Shown: positions 19,589-30,555 of the stretch, piece after piece | Layout of the letters: every line of letters starts with the position of its first letter | Position numbering within the stretch: the first letter of the stretch is position 1 | Notes under the pieces: generated by a model | What the model was told of the DNA's origin: nothing | The model's database searches: none | What the model saw: the letters and a program-made list of their open reading frames with translations, nothing else | Assembly: GCA_964019425.1 (NCBI GenBank) | Contig: OZ025850.1 | Coordinates: forward strand, 558,001-622,000 | Length of the DNA: 64,000 nt | Origin: Flectonema sp. DT1601 | Taxonomy: Eukaryota > Euglenozoa > Diplonemea > Diplonemida > Diplonemidae | Direction of reading: 5' to 3' | Translations under genes and position numbers: made by a program

Positions 19589-21142
19589 ATGGATTCCTGT
19601 GATGTTTACATAAAAGCAGATCAAATATCCTCATCTGTAATAACCCTAAATTGGAAAGAATCACCCGATACAGAACTTTACCTCGTTGAGTGGCCTGACA
19701 TCGGAGGGACATGGACTGGTTTTCAAATTGAACAGCCACCAATCCAACGAGGAGGACTCAGCCCTGATATTGAATACAACTTTAGAATTCGAACAAAAAA
19801 ACGGAGTTCTGGAATATGGTCGAAACCTGGAAAAGAATTCTTTTTTAGAACATCATGTGTACTTCCGAAAACTGTACTCACAAACAGTATTCAGGCCGAA
19901 GCAGGTCCTCATTCGATTTCGCTGTCTTGGAAATCAGAAAAAGAAATTGAACTGAATTCAAAGGTCACGCGCTACAGGATACGAGCATGTGAACCACTCC
20001 CCAATCCGATACAACTCTTAACTGTTGCAGACCGAGAAGAAAATAATCCTGACTCCACATGCAATACCAATTTAAGTGTGTTAATCTATGATGAGTTTAC
20101 AGTTTCTCAACAAGCTTCTTTGTTGGATCTTCGAAGTGGAACAACTTACATAATTACTATTAGTCAGCTTAATCGAAGTGGATTGTGGGGACCTGCATCT
20201 CTTCCCATAGCAATTAAGACTGTAATGTCACTACCAGAAATAATAGCTGCAGGTGATGTAGAGCTTGATTGCGTAGATAGTATTAGTGTGTCATTTCATT
20301 GGAGGGAACCTCGAAATAACGGATCGCTTATAGAGAAATACGATATTCGATACTCAAGTGTAAACGGTGTTCATATTATATCACATACCGGAACCACAAA
20401 ATATGTGATTGACAACTTGTTAAGTGCTACATGTTATTCCCTTAGCCTTAGGTCAACCAACGGAGTAGGGATCAGCAATTGGTCACCAGAATTCAGTTTC
20501 AAAACTGCCACTCCAACGATGGTTTCTGACATCAAATTAGAAAATAGAACGACTGACAGCTTGCACTTATTATTCACAAAGAAACCATCTCTGAGGTGTA
20601 AAGTTATATCATTCTTGTTGTGTTATAAGTACGGAATGCTTAGTGACTTTGTTCTATTAAATGAATTCTTCGTATTGGATAAGGATCAGTGTTGCGAAGA
20701 TGAAATTGACTATCGGCATATACATCAACACCTTCCTCCAAATGAAGAGGTTAGCTACGTTATAAAATGTCGTTCTGAACAGGATGGTGAGATAGTGTGT
20801 GGTCCTGCTTCAGACGTAGTGAGTTTTAAGGTTCTTCCAGGAAGGCCATCACCTCCAATGCCTCCTTCATTTCATAATGGACTTCTTAATTGGGAAACTC
20901 CACCTGATCGAGGGAGTCCAATTACACGATTTGACGTTAGAGTCAGAACACCTCTCAATGATGTGTTGAGTAATGAGATCATTTCACCTGATGTGACAAC
21001 CACACCAATTAAGATATCTGGTGGGGAAGGTGATTGCTTTTTCGTTATGATCTCCGCATCTAACATTCTCGGAACCAGTTCATGGAGTCCTCCTTTAGAA
21101 CTCAGAGTTATTGGAGGAGGTAGTTTGACAGTAGCAGCATAG
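19589..21142 (+). CDS. Fibronectin type III repeat protein
   Basis: 517 residues from the first ATG after the acceptor at 19568-19569. About five fibronectin-III-like modules of ~90-100 residues cover the whole protein. The usual marks recur: a Trp in the B strand (LNWKES, LSWKSE, FHWREP, LNWETP), the Tyr-corner 'Y.F.I' or 'YSLSL', and a closing 'GXSXWSP' (GIWSKP, GLWGPA, GISNWSP, GTSSWSP). There is no signal peptide and no membrane segment, so an intracellular, possibly axonemal or cytoskeletal, adaptor role is more likely than a surface one. No catalytic domain. Confidence 0.8.
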   Translation: MDSCDVYIKADQISSSVITLNWKESPDTELYLVEWPDIGGTWTGFQIEQPPIQRGGLSPDIEYNFRIRTKKRSSGIWSKPGKEFFFRTSCVLPKTVLTNSIQAEAGPHSISLSWKSEKEIELNSKVTRYRIRACEPLPNPIQLLTVADREENNPDSTCNTNLSVLIYDEFTVSQQASLLDLRSGTTYIITISQLNRSGLWGPASLPIAIKTVMSLPEIIAAGDVELDCVDSISVSFHWREPRNNGSLIEKYDIRYSSVNGVHIISHTGTTKYVIDNLLSATCYSLSLRSTNGVGISNWSPEFSFKTATPTMVSDIKLENRTTDSLHLLFTKKPSLRCKVISFLLCYKYGMLSDFVLLNEFFVLDKDQCCEDEIDYRHIHQHLPPNEEVSYVIKCRSEQDGEIVCGPASDVVSFKVLPGRPSPPMPPSFHNGLLNWETPPDRGSPITRFDVRVRTPLNDVLSNEIISPDVTTTPIKISGGEGDCFFVMISASNILGTSSWSPPLELRVIGGGSLTVAA

Positions 21143-21594
21143 AGCTACTTGACTAGAGGGCGTCGCATCTGGTTAAGTCAAGTTTTACACCAAACTGATG
21201 ATGAGAGAATAGATTGTAAGAGGTGGACTTCAAAAGACTCAGTTGAACATTAATTAATATGATATCATGGAACAGTTGATTTCACACAATAAATCAAACT
21301 TTCAAATTCCCTCTAGATGGCTTAAAACGAATTCTATAGTTATGTCTGCCACCTTTCTGGGTGAGCGAACTCTTCCATCGACAAATATTCTCTTATCTCT
21401 GGTTCTTTTTTTTTTCTTCTCTTTTTTTAATTTTAATATTTATTCCAAGTTCCTATATAAACACCAAACATATAAATATGCTTTCTTTGACTATTGTGAT
21501 ATTTTGATGTTTGTAGGTTCTTGTTGGAGATAGTTTGAGTTAGTTTTTTCAATTTTTATTTTTATTTATTCGTCTCCAGCCTCAACAAGTCATT
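21143..21594 (+). other. 3' UTR / spacer
   Basis: No gene seen; T-rich. Probable SL acceptor GTCTCCAG ends at 21579, 15 bases before the next start codon. Confidence 0.4.
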
Positions 21595-23360
21595 ATGATG
21601 TGGTGTGCCAGGATAATTATCGTTATCCTGGCCGCTGTTGTTGAAAAAGCGGCTGCGTTTGATGTGTGTGGCATCCAGTTGAGTGAAACGATAGAAGCAA
21701 CATTATTAGATCCCGCTGTGAATGTCACAATGGGATCTGTATCTAATTTGTTGTCGGATTTTCCAACTGAAGTAACCATCACGTCGGGAGCCGAACTGCA
21801 GGTGAATTTTGATTTTGCTTCCGAAGCCTCGTTGTGTGGTACACAAGTGTATCTTTGGTCAGAAACAACAATTCAAGATATAAGTTGGGAGAGGATAACA
21901 AACGGACAACGAGAGAATCTACTGACAACATCAGCTGATGGGAGGGATAATTCCGGAACTTATTATATTCATAATTTTACACAATCAGAATCCCTGTGCA
22001 CCCTTCGTATGACAATTCACGGAGGTCAAGGGTTTTATAATGTTCCAATAGGACTCTGGGGATTAGTATCTGTAACCTTTTTTGGAAACACAACTGACGT
22101 TTCTTGTTCTAACAACGACACAGTTGCTCCGATGCCGTTACCTCCAATCGTATCGTGTGGTGAAAGAGTTCAAAATCTAAGTCAATCCTGTGTTGCTAAT
22201 GCTCAAATAAATCAAACTGATGACACTTGTGTTTGTGATGATGATTTTGTTTGCACTCAGGGGGGTGATTGCGCAGAAACAAAGGCATCATGGGCTTCTT
22301 CTATTTTGTATGAAATTGCAAATGCGGGAACTGCAGAAGCTAACGGAAGATACTCATTTACTGAAGTCAGTTCAAATACATGTGGAATTGGTGGTATCTG
22401 GGAAAAGGGGGATTGGTCATTGAAAATGTTATCAAGTTGTAGTGGCAGTTGGGAAATAACACGAGCTAATATATCCTACTATGTTAGTGGTGCTGCTACG
22501 TCTCCACCGTCGAAGTCTTGGTCTAAAAGTTATGGTGATGACCCTTTACCGATAGTGAAAGCCGCGCCTGACCCAGCAGCTATTAGTGGTAATTCATCGA
22601 AAGGGTTCTCTGTTTGGATCATAGTATTATCGAATGTTGTTTTATCGGTAACATCTGTTTTACTTACGATGTTGGTAGTCGGAAGAAGACGTCGAGGAAG
22701 AAAAGTAAAACCCAACACCAACTCAGATGATATTCAACTGTATGATCTATCCAGACCACTTAATCAAACTGTTACTGATCCTGGTACTACTAATGGCACT
22801 AGAGTATTAACACCAACTAGTAATGAGTCATCGTTAGAGACCGCGTGTAATACTTGTAAAGATCCCTTCTTTGACAACAGTAGTGGAAGTGGAAATGTAG
22901 GAACCATCAGCACCGGATTAACAACGACCCGATCCATTCCCAGCTCTGATTGTGATACTTGTCGGAAATTTAATGAGCCGCTGGCAGCTCATCGTCTGTC
23001 TGCAGCTCACACTCTTCTAGCGAGAGATTTGAGTAAACCACTTGTTATTAATAATATTCATTGTGAACATCGTGACACCGGTGATCACATGCACATGATT
23101 ACCGTTGAAAATGATTTTGAAACAGCGACACTTGTATGGATAAACTTTTTTTTTTTTTTTTTTTTTTTAAATTTCTCTCTCTCCATTTTAAAAAAAAAAA
23201 AAAAACACAGAACGCACTAGCAACTCAATATCAGAGATCACGACCCAGACTTCCGAGAGGTACTCACATTCACATCCTTCACAAGGGTGAGAAGGAAAGT
23301 CTTCAAAAAGGATCAGACTTTGCAGGTGATTACGATTACTGCGCAGATGCTTACTACTAA
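21595..23360 (+). CDS. Type I membrane glycoprotein of unknown function (two exons)
   Basis: Exons 21595-23133 and 23211-23360 flank a 77-nt intron (GTATGG...CACAG) that contains a long T run followed by a long A run. The protein is ~562 residues. Residues 1-21 are a signal peptide (hydrophobic IIIVILAAVV, then AAA-F). An extracellular part with many N-glycosylation sequons and paired cysteines follows, including a Cys-rich stretch with CVCDDDFVCTQGGDC that resembles an EGF-like motif. One transmembrane helix lies at ~338-360, followed by an RRRRGRK stop-transfer signal and a ~200-residue cytoplasmic tail. Probably a cell-surface or flagellar-pocket protein; no family recognised. Confidence 0.75.
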
Positions 23361-24702
23361 TCAGGCTGTAAGGCTGTAACCAATTAATAATATAGTGTGT
23401 GTGACTAATAGTTATAAATTACACAACTGCTTTCGATAGACTATTCTCATCTTATTAAAAAATTCGTTGCTTTGTAATTCCTCGAAAAGGGGGGTTTAGT
23501 TGAGTAGCTTTTTTTGCTTCTCGACTTCAATTATTATTTTTTTATTGTTTTCATATTATAATTATTCATCTTATTAACCGTATTACACATTCTTCAGAAC
23601 GCAGACCTGAAAAAAAATATTATTTTTGATCTGAGGGCGAGTTTCAATTATTGGACTCAGAAACATGATGAGTACTTCCCATTTCGATTTTCTTTTTCTA
23701 AATTTCCTTAGCTGGCACAACTGGAAACAGTGCAGTGCAATAGATGACACAAAACAGTTCTGTAGGAGGGGAAAAAAGTTTTTCAATGTCCTCGTGAAAG
23801 AGAAACAACAGCGGATAAAAAAGACCATTGCGATTATTCACTTTTGTATCAACATTTCGGTCGCTCGCAAGTTTTGGGGAATACTTGTTATCAATTCGGA
23901 ATCTTTCCTTTTTTGGGGTGTGCCAATGTTCTGTGGAATGTAATATTTTAAATTTTTTTCCCTTTCCCTTTCCCTTTTTTTTTTTTTTTTTTTTTTTTTT
24001 GGTTTCTTTGAATGGAAAATTTTCAACATGAATGCGGGTGCAGAAAAAGAAATTTTTTTTTTTTTTTTCCCCATAGATTCTTTTCTTTCCCCACTCATTC
24101 GGAGAAATTGTTGTTCCTTTTGAGCTTTAAATATGCAGATCAAAAAATACCCCTCATTCGTGTAGTTTTCCTTTCATTGTCGTAAGACCTTCGAAAAAAA
24201 TATCAATTTATCTTTATTCCAATTATTATGTTTCGTTATCACCTTCGCTTATTCGCTTATTCGTTTTTTTTTTTTTTTTTTTTTTTTTGTTCCTACAAAC
24301 CCGTTGTTCAGTAAAAAAGAAAACTGTGGCAGCTTATATTACTGTTTGCTCACAACAGGTGTGAGTAAGAAAATAAAAAAAGCGAAGGACGCTAATTATC
24401 TTTTTTTTTTTTGCATTTAACAAGGAGCAAAAAGGAATGTTGGCTGCAGTTTCATTCATGCAAACATCAAGACGTGTTCATACATACGATGTTCTGAGTG
24501 ACTTAATTGACAGCCGACTTGTTTTTTTTTTTCCCTTCTCTGTTTACTTCGTAATGTGTATAGTTTCTTATGAATGTCATTGATCTTTACCAATGTTCTA
24601 ACCCGCTGTGCGGAAGTGTATTTTTTAAGGCGTGTGAAATCTTACCAATGCTCAGCACCTTTTTTATGAAAATTGCGATATACAATCGTTGTTGTTGTTG
24701 TT

Positions 24703-24733
<31 letters not shown>

Positions 24734-26821
24734 CCCAGTCTTTCCGTCCTCGACAGACCTTTCTTTCCAAAGGGGAGCACATGTCGACAGAGATATGGTT
24801 CCTTGATAAAAGAGATATTTCATTCAAACCTTTTTTTTTTTTTTTGTTGTTGTTGTGCTATTCATTGTTTTTGGCAGCACATTAACTGATTTGCTAATTC
24901 GGTACGTCCCCGTGTTTTGGGATACCTGAGGAGCTACTTAAGTCTCTTTTGGAGTCCTATGTGTATCTCGGAGGTTAGTGCGGACCCCCACTAGCTAATT
25001 CTTCAACTAAGTCTTGCTTAGCCGATTAGCATCTGTGTTTTGGTGGCAAATGAAAAAAAAAAAAAAGATCTCCTTACGAACGAGAGCAGCAGCTGATGGG
25101 TCGATATCCTTTTCTTTGACCAAGATAAAAAGCATCACTGCAAATCCTTCCTTATCGGAGGTGATCTTTTTTTTTTTTTTTTTTTTCTCAAATTTTTTTT
25201 TCTAATTGTGTTTTCACTTTACTTGCGAAGCCTCACGGGCGTTGCATTGTGTATTTCTTTTTTTTTTTTTTTTTTTTTTTGTTTTTATTTGCTTAAGTTT
25301 ACAGCAAGTAGCTGAAGCAATATAAAAATGATAAAAACGGCCATAACACTAACTATCTAGTGCAGTGTTTTCCTTTAGTTTTCTAAGATGCCTCATTCTT
25401 TTCCTGTTGGTGGTCTGATTTAGTGTCAAACGTAACCTGGTACTTGGGCTCGTTGGATTCGTTAACCGACTATACTGCAATTAAAGAAACGTTAAGGTAA
25501 AATTACAAGAAATGTAGAAATTTACGGGGAACTAATTTTAATTACCTCAGGTAGGCCAACTTCTCGTGAGTGAGTCTCGGGGTGCATTGTTTCTCTCCTT
25601 TTTTTTTTTCTGACCTAATCAACATTACATTTTTTTGTAATGTTCTCTTCTAAGGATTTACCTTGAGTCAGAAACACTGTTCTCAGTTGGGAATTAGCTT
25701 TGTCTGTTTTTTTTTTTCCCTCTTTTTTGTTTTGTTTTTTTCCTTTCCCACAAGCACTAACGTAGAATGAGATGTCGACTCAGGTCTATGTTTTGAATGC
25801 TTTTTGGACTCGTTGGTGAGCTCCGATCGACGCTATCATCAGTTCGTATGATGAGAAACACTGTTAAAATTGATTTACAAGAAGTTTAAATTAAAATATC
25901 CCTAACTTACTAGCCGAGATGGGTAGTGTTAATACCTGTTGTTATGCAACAATGCTTTTACTATCTTATTTTCGCAAAAAAAAATTTTTTCCCCCCCTCT
26001 TTTTTACAATAAATTCATTATCTTATGGATTAAAACACTTGCAAAAGCTGAGTTAAAAAATCTGACTTTGTCGGCTTTATGTTTTCTTTTTTTTTTTTGT
26101 TAATTTGTAAAGTAGTAAGGATAATAGGAAGGTATCGCCACGAAGATTGTGCAGAGTGGGGGTGGTCCTCATTCGGGGTTTTTTTTTTTTTTTTTTTGTT
26201 CTGCTTTTTCTTCGTTAAAAGCTACTATTCTAAAATGAAGCTTAAAATCTTCTGTCCATTACTTTCAGTTTATTACTGTTTCTACATCGTCAAATTATAA
26301 TCCCCCCGTATTATTATTATCGCCCGTATTGGTTTAGGTACGTTTACGTTTCCGTTTCCGTTTTTTTTTTTTTTTTGTCCCTGCCAGATTTTTCTGTTAG
26401 TTTTCATTGCTTGGTTCGGTATTGCATCTCCCCCGTGGCCCCCGAATCCCATATTCGACAGCACATATGGGATTTTTTATCGATACCAACTGTTGATTTC
26501 TTATAGTGCAACCAGGTTTGGCCGAACCCTATTCTCGTTTTTGCCAGTTTCAAGTTTCCGAAAAAAGCAGACAAAGTGACTTTAATTTGAAACATCGACT
26601 CTGGTATATATTTATTCTTGTCATAGAACCTTATTTCAGAAGAAAAAAAAAAAAAAAAAGGAAGTATTTAACTGTAAGGTGAAGTGCTTCAAAACGCAGT
26701 TGCAACTGTATCTGATTTGAATTTAAAAAAAAAAAAAAAAAAAAAAAAGTATTCCCTAATTACCCACACACTTTACAGGGTGAGGGCCACCCCGCAAAAA
26801 AAAAAAAAAAAAAAGAAAGAC
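23361..26821. other. Gene-poor AT-rich spacer
   Basis: About 3.4 kb with no supported gene on either strand. It is full of T runs up to ~28 bases (23977-24000, 24264-24288, 24706-24733, 25167-25186, 25257-25280, 26180-26197) and A runs near 26642-26659 and 26726-26748. A short GTT repeat lies at ~24689-24704. No tRNA or snoRNA found by eye. Acceptor CTTTACAG ends at 26778. Confidence 0.6.
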
Positions 26822-27586
26822 ATGCACATCACTCGATTACTATTGCAGCATGCTAAGAGAAAGAAATCCTGGGAAGTACTAGGTGTCCATAGAGGGGCGT
26901 CAAAACAGGAAGTTCGAAAAGCATATCTAAAATCAGCGAAAAAACTCCATCCCGACATGGGTGGTGATCCTACTAGGTTTATTGAACTACAAAAAGCATT
27001 CGAAGAAATATTTTTAGAACAAAAATTGGAACAGGAAATCAAAAATCGACCATCACCAGGATCCAAGAAAGCCCGTAAAGAATACACAGAATCTGTTAGA
27101 AAACAAGAAGAAAACGTAAATAAAAAACGCCGACCAGGAGTTCGAACTAAAATGAAAAATGCATTCACCGACCTAAATAAAACAGTTGAAAAGACACCTT
27201 CATTTATTAGATGGGTGATACGTGGTTCTTTGGGATTTGTTACAGACGTATTCGCAGTGCTGCTGTTGGTGGTAGCCGCCTGTGTGTTCATAGTCATGGC
27301 TAACCTTCCTACAGAGATGTTTTTTTCAAATTTAAGTCTCGTTTCTCATCGATTGGAAGCTTTTATTTCTGAGAAAGACGATTTACGGATAGGTGACGCT
27401 GAGGCTGCTTTTGCCGCCTCCGAGCAGGACGACTACGATGACCTAGTGGCGCAGTATAAGTTAAAATGTGAAGCAGCTAAACAAGCTTTCGAAGAAGAGT
27501 TTCGCGAAGAAGAAGAAGCAGAACAAAAACTTGCAATGGAAAATGCGAATATCCCAACTGACGAGAAACTATCAACAGAGTACTGA
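26822..27586 (+). CDS. DnaJ-domain protein with one membrane helix
   Basis: 254 residues. The J domain spans residues ~15-70: SWEVLGVHRGASKQEVRKAY, then the essential HPD at 43-45 (KLHPDMGGD), then FIELQKAFEEI. A basic linker follows, then one transmembrane helix (~137-160) and an acidic coiled-coil tail. The N-terminus is short, basic and hydrophobic (MHITRLLLQHAKRKK), which could target mitochondria. It lacks the Gly/Phe and zinc-finger regions, so it is a type III (class C) J-protein that would recruit an Hsp70 to a membrane. Start chosen as the ATG after the A-rich leader; the frame open further upstream runs through poly(A) and the outron. Confidence 0.82.
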   Translation: MHITRLLLQHAKRKKSWEVLGVHRGASKQEVRKAYLKSAKKLHPDMGGDPTRFIELQKAFEEIFLEQKLEQEIKNRPSPGSKKARKEYTESVRKQEENVNKKRRPGVRTKMKNAFTDLNKTVEKTPSFIRWVIRGSLGFVTDVFAVLLLVVAACVFIVMANLPTEMFFSNLSLVSHRLEAFISEKDDLRIGDAEAAFAASEQDDYDDLVAQYKLKCEAAKQAFEEEFREEEEAEQKLAMENANIPTDEKLSTEY

Positions 27587-27964
27587 GACGCAGATTTATA
27601 TCTGGTGATCATTTAAAAAACACACGTATTTTAAACTTTATTATTTCCCATTATATTCAAATAACTGTTGTGGATCCACAACTTTTTTTTTTTGAAATTT
27701 TCGTTTGCCTTCTCTCTTGGCATTCAAAAAAAAAAAAACTTTCAGCTCCATTTATAAAAGAGCTACCGTCCGATAAGGGACTGATATGTGCCTTCTCCTT
27801 TAGCTGAGTTGATTCTTATTGTGATTTATTTATTAATTTTTATAATCAGGAATGATTAGCAGTAAATGAAGGGATTGTCAGTTGGCCTTTTATGTTGGGT
27901 TGCCATTGTACTTCACGTTCGATTATTCGCATTCATCAGTTTTAAAAAAAAAAAATAAATAAAA
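27587..27964 (+). other. 3' UTR / spacer
   Basis: No gene seen. Acceptor TTCATCAG ends at 27939, followed by an A-rich leader to the ATG. Confidence 0.4.
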
Positions 27965-28563
27965 ATGGGATCAATGTTCTCGAAGTCCTCTGGCATGTCA
28001 AATAATCAAATGGTTGAGTTGCAATTTAATTTGAAAATGGCATCAAAACAAATGACAAATACGAGTAAGAAACACGAACAAAAAGAAAACCAAGAGAAAA
28101 AAAAAGCCAAACAATCCCTGGCGAAAGGAAACATTGACGGTGCCAAGATATACGCTCAGAATGCCATCAGAGCGAAGAACGACTCGCTTAACTTCTTGAG
28201 ACTCGCATCGAGACTTGATGCGGTTGCGTCAAGAATTGAAAACGCTCGTACAATGGCACAGGTAACAAAACAAATGGGAGTAGTCGTTTCAGGTATGGAT
28301 AAGGCGTTAGAATCAATGAACGTAAATGAAATTACTCAGGTTATGGATAAGTTTGAAACCCAATTTAATGACTTAGACGTCATCTCTAGCTACACTGAGA
28401 ATGCAATTGGACAGACTACTGCACTTACAACTCCTGAAGGAGAAGTTAATTCTCTACTATCACAGATCGCTGATGAAAACAGTCTCGACTACCAAGCGCA
28501 GATGAACACTGGATTAGGGAATGTATGAGATTGGTTTTCTTTTTGGGGAGGGGAAAAAAAAAA

Positions 28564-28599
<36 letters not shown>

Positions 28600-28673
28600 A
28601 GGTCGACGCTCTCAAGGCTCCAGCAACAGTTGACGATCTCATGGCGGGTCTTGAAAAATTAGATGCGAAATAA
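27965..28673 (+). CDS. CHMP1: ESCRT-III subunit CHMP1/Did2 (two exons)
   Basis: Exons 27965-28522 and 28602-28673 flank a 79-nt intron (GTATGA...AACAG) that is mostly poly(A) in its second half. The product is 209 residues, normal for the family. The basic N-terminal helices (LQFNLKMASKQM..., KKAKQSLAKGNIDGAKIYAQNAIR) and the acidic second half are typical of a Snf7-fold protein. The pattern 'AIRAKNDSLNFLRLASRLDAVASRIE' matches CHMP1. The second exon supplies the C-terminal MIT-interacting helix (DDLMAGLEKLDAK) that recruits Vps4. Without splicing this motif would be lost, which supports the intron. Confidence 0.9.
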
Positions 28674-29265
28674 TCTTCACAGACATGTATTTCAATAAAG
28701 TTGGAGCCATATAAACAAAAAGAGGTGGCAAATATGTTCGCTCAATATAACCATTTTTCTTTTTTCAGAAATAATTAAAAAGTGACGAGTGCTCTCTCGC
28801 TCTCTCTTTTTTGAATGGTTTTTTTTTTTTCGTTTGTTGTTTTTGTTGTTATTTCAGTTCCTCTCAAGTTTGTTTTTTTATTTTGTTTCTTTTTCTCTCT
28901 TCGATTTAAGAAAAATATCGTTGGGTTAAAATTTCTTTTTGACTGGCTAATACGAATCCAACAGCCAAGGATTGAGAAAAGAAAGTAAAATTAAAAATGA
29001 AACAAACTGTTCTTCGTATGCTGACATGAAATTCCTTCTTAGTATTTAAAAAAAGAGTGGATCTAACCAACCACTCACTCGCTGTTCTGTTTTACGTAAT
29101 CGAGAGAGTTTCTGTTTTTGATATATTTGTTTGTCCCTTCCGACAGCATTTGAGTGGTCTGAACCTCACCTCATCACGTATCGACGAAACCCTTTTTGTG
29201 CACACAAGCTGTTGTCAATAACGTGAGAAGCCGAATTATTATTTTTCAAATTTTAGAACATAAAT
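28674..29265 (+). other. 3' UTR / spacer
   Basis: About 590 bases with CT- and T-rich stretches and no coding signal. Probable acceptor ATTTTAG ends at 29256. Confidence 0.5.
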
Positions 29266-30306
29266 ATGTCACTTGCTGTGTTGTTTGCTGGTTATGTCTC
29301 ATCTCTAGTTTGGGATCAGCAAACACCTGAATGTTTCGATCTCTGGGGACGACCACTCTACAGACCGACCATTACGGGATTGGCTAATCAATCTGTAACT
29401 AGAAACTTAGAGACTGCAGAACGAATGTACAAAGACGACTTTAGCAATCAAAAAATTGGCGAACATGACCCCGACAAAGCAGTTTGGGTAGGAAGACGCG
29501 TAGCATACCAATGGCGTTACAATGACGCTATAAATAATTACACAAATGCTCTGGCTAACCACACAAACTATGCTCCCCTTCGTAGACATAGAGGTCACAG
29601 ATATATTTCTGTGAGAGGATTTTCAAAAGCTGAGGAAGACTTGACTAAGGCTTCCGACTTAATTAAGAACACCCCCGACTATTATGAACAAGATGGCTCT
29701 CCTAATCAATTCAACGTTCCGACATCAACTTTTCATTCGAATGTTTATTATCATTTGGGACTCTCTAGATTATTTAACAACAATAATAAAGGATCGTTGG
29801 AGGCTTTCAGTGACGCGATGACTGTTGCGTATGCGAACTCTGATCAGTTGGTTGCGACTGCTAATTGGTATTATATTTTATTGCGAAGGAATGGAGAAGA
29901 CGAGAAGGCTTCACAATTATTATTATCATTGTCGGATAATCTGCAAGTTATCGAAAACGGAGATTACTATTCCTTGTTGAAGATGTACAAGAATCTACCC
30001 GGGTATACTCCTGAAATCCTACTTAAGAACGCTACCTCTTCTCCCCTTTCATTCTCAACAATTGGTTACGGTGTTGGCAATTATTATTTCCAATCCGGAG
30101 AGAAGGAAAAAGCCACTCAGATAATGTCACAGATAGTGAGCAACACGAGCAGCTACTGGGCAGCTTTTGGATATATTGCTGCTGAAGTACAACTTCACCA
30201 ATGGGGTTGGAAACCCCGTGAAATGTAAGTTTTCACTTTTATAAATTTTCCCCCTTTTTTAAAAAAAAAAAAAAAAAAAAACGTTTTTAGATATCTTCAC
30301 TGCTGA
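29266..30306 (+). CDS. Bacterial-type tetratricopeptide-repeat protein (two exons)
   Basis: Exon 1 is 29266-30224. A 66-nt intron (GTAAGT...TTTTTAG, with a long A run) leads to a five-codon exon ending at 30306; unspliced, the protein would end four residues earlier, at 30228. About 324 residues. The N-terminus (MSLAVLFAGYVSSLV) could be a signal peptide. TPR-like helices follow, with 'WVGRRVAYQWRYNDAI', 'RHRGHRYISVRGFSKAEEDL', 'HLGLSRLFNNNNKGSLEAFSDAM' and 'GYGVGNYYFQSGEKEKATQI'. As I recall them, these motifs fit a family of secreted or lipoprotein TPR proteins of bacteria better than any eukaryotic TPR family, so gene transfer is possible. Function unknown. Confidence 0.7.
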
Positions 30307-30555
30307 ATGATTACACGAATGCGACAACAGATGACGGTTCGAGTGGCGTCCTCCTCCTCTTGAGAATTCATCCCCTCGTCGATCGATTTACTTTTTTTTT
30401 TTTCTATTTGAGATAATTCCTCACAAAATCTTTTTCTTGTAGTAGAAACACAACTATAATACTTATTTATTTTACACATTTTGATGGTATTTTGTTTGCG
30501 TCATGGACTACTTTACTTCCAGGGGGAAAATATTAATAATAATAATAAAAATAAA
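30307..30555 (+). other. Spacer / outron of the next gene
   Basis: Probable SL acceptor CTTCCAG ends at 30522. The in-frame ATG at 30484 lies before it and so is not expected in the mature mRNA. Confidence 0.4.

Noticed and set aside
23977-24000. Long T runs as telomere, centromere or processed-gene tails
   Set aside because: Such runs are in nearly every spacer and lack repeats, target-site duplications or adjacent retrocopies.
25837-25860. snoRNA near ATGATGA at ~25848
   Set aside because: No D box with a matching terminal stem within a plausible distance.
30484-30555. Upstream start for the RRM-transporter
   Set aside because: It lies before the inferred SL acceptor at 30522, and its translation is of splice-tract type.
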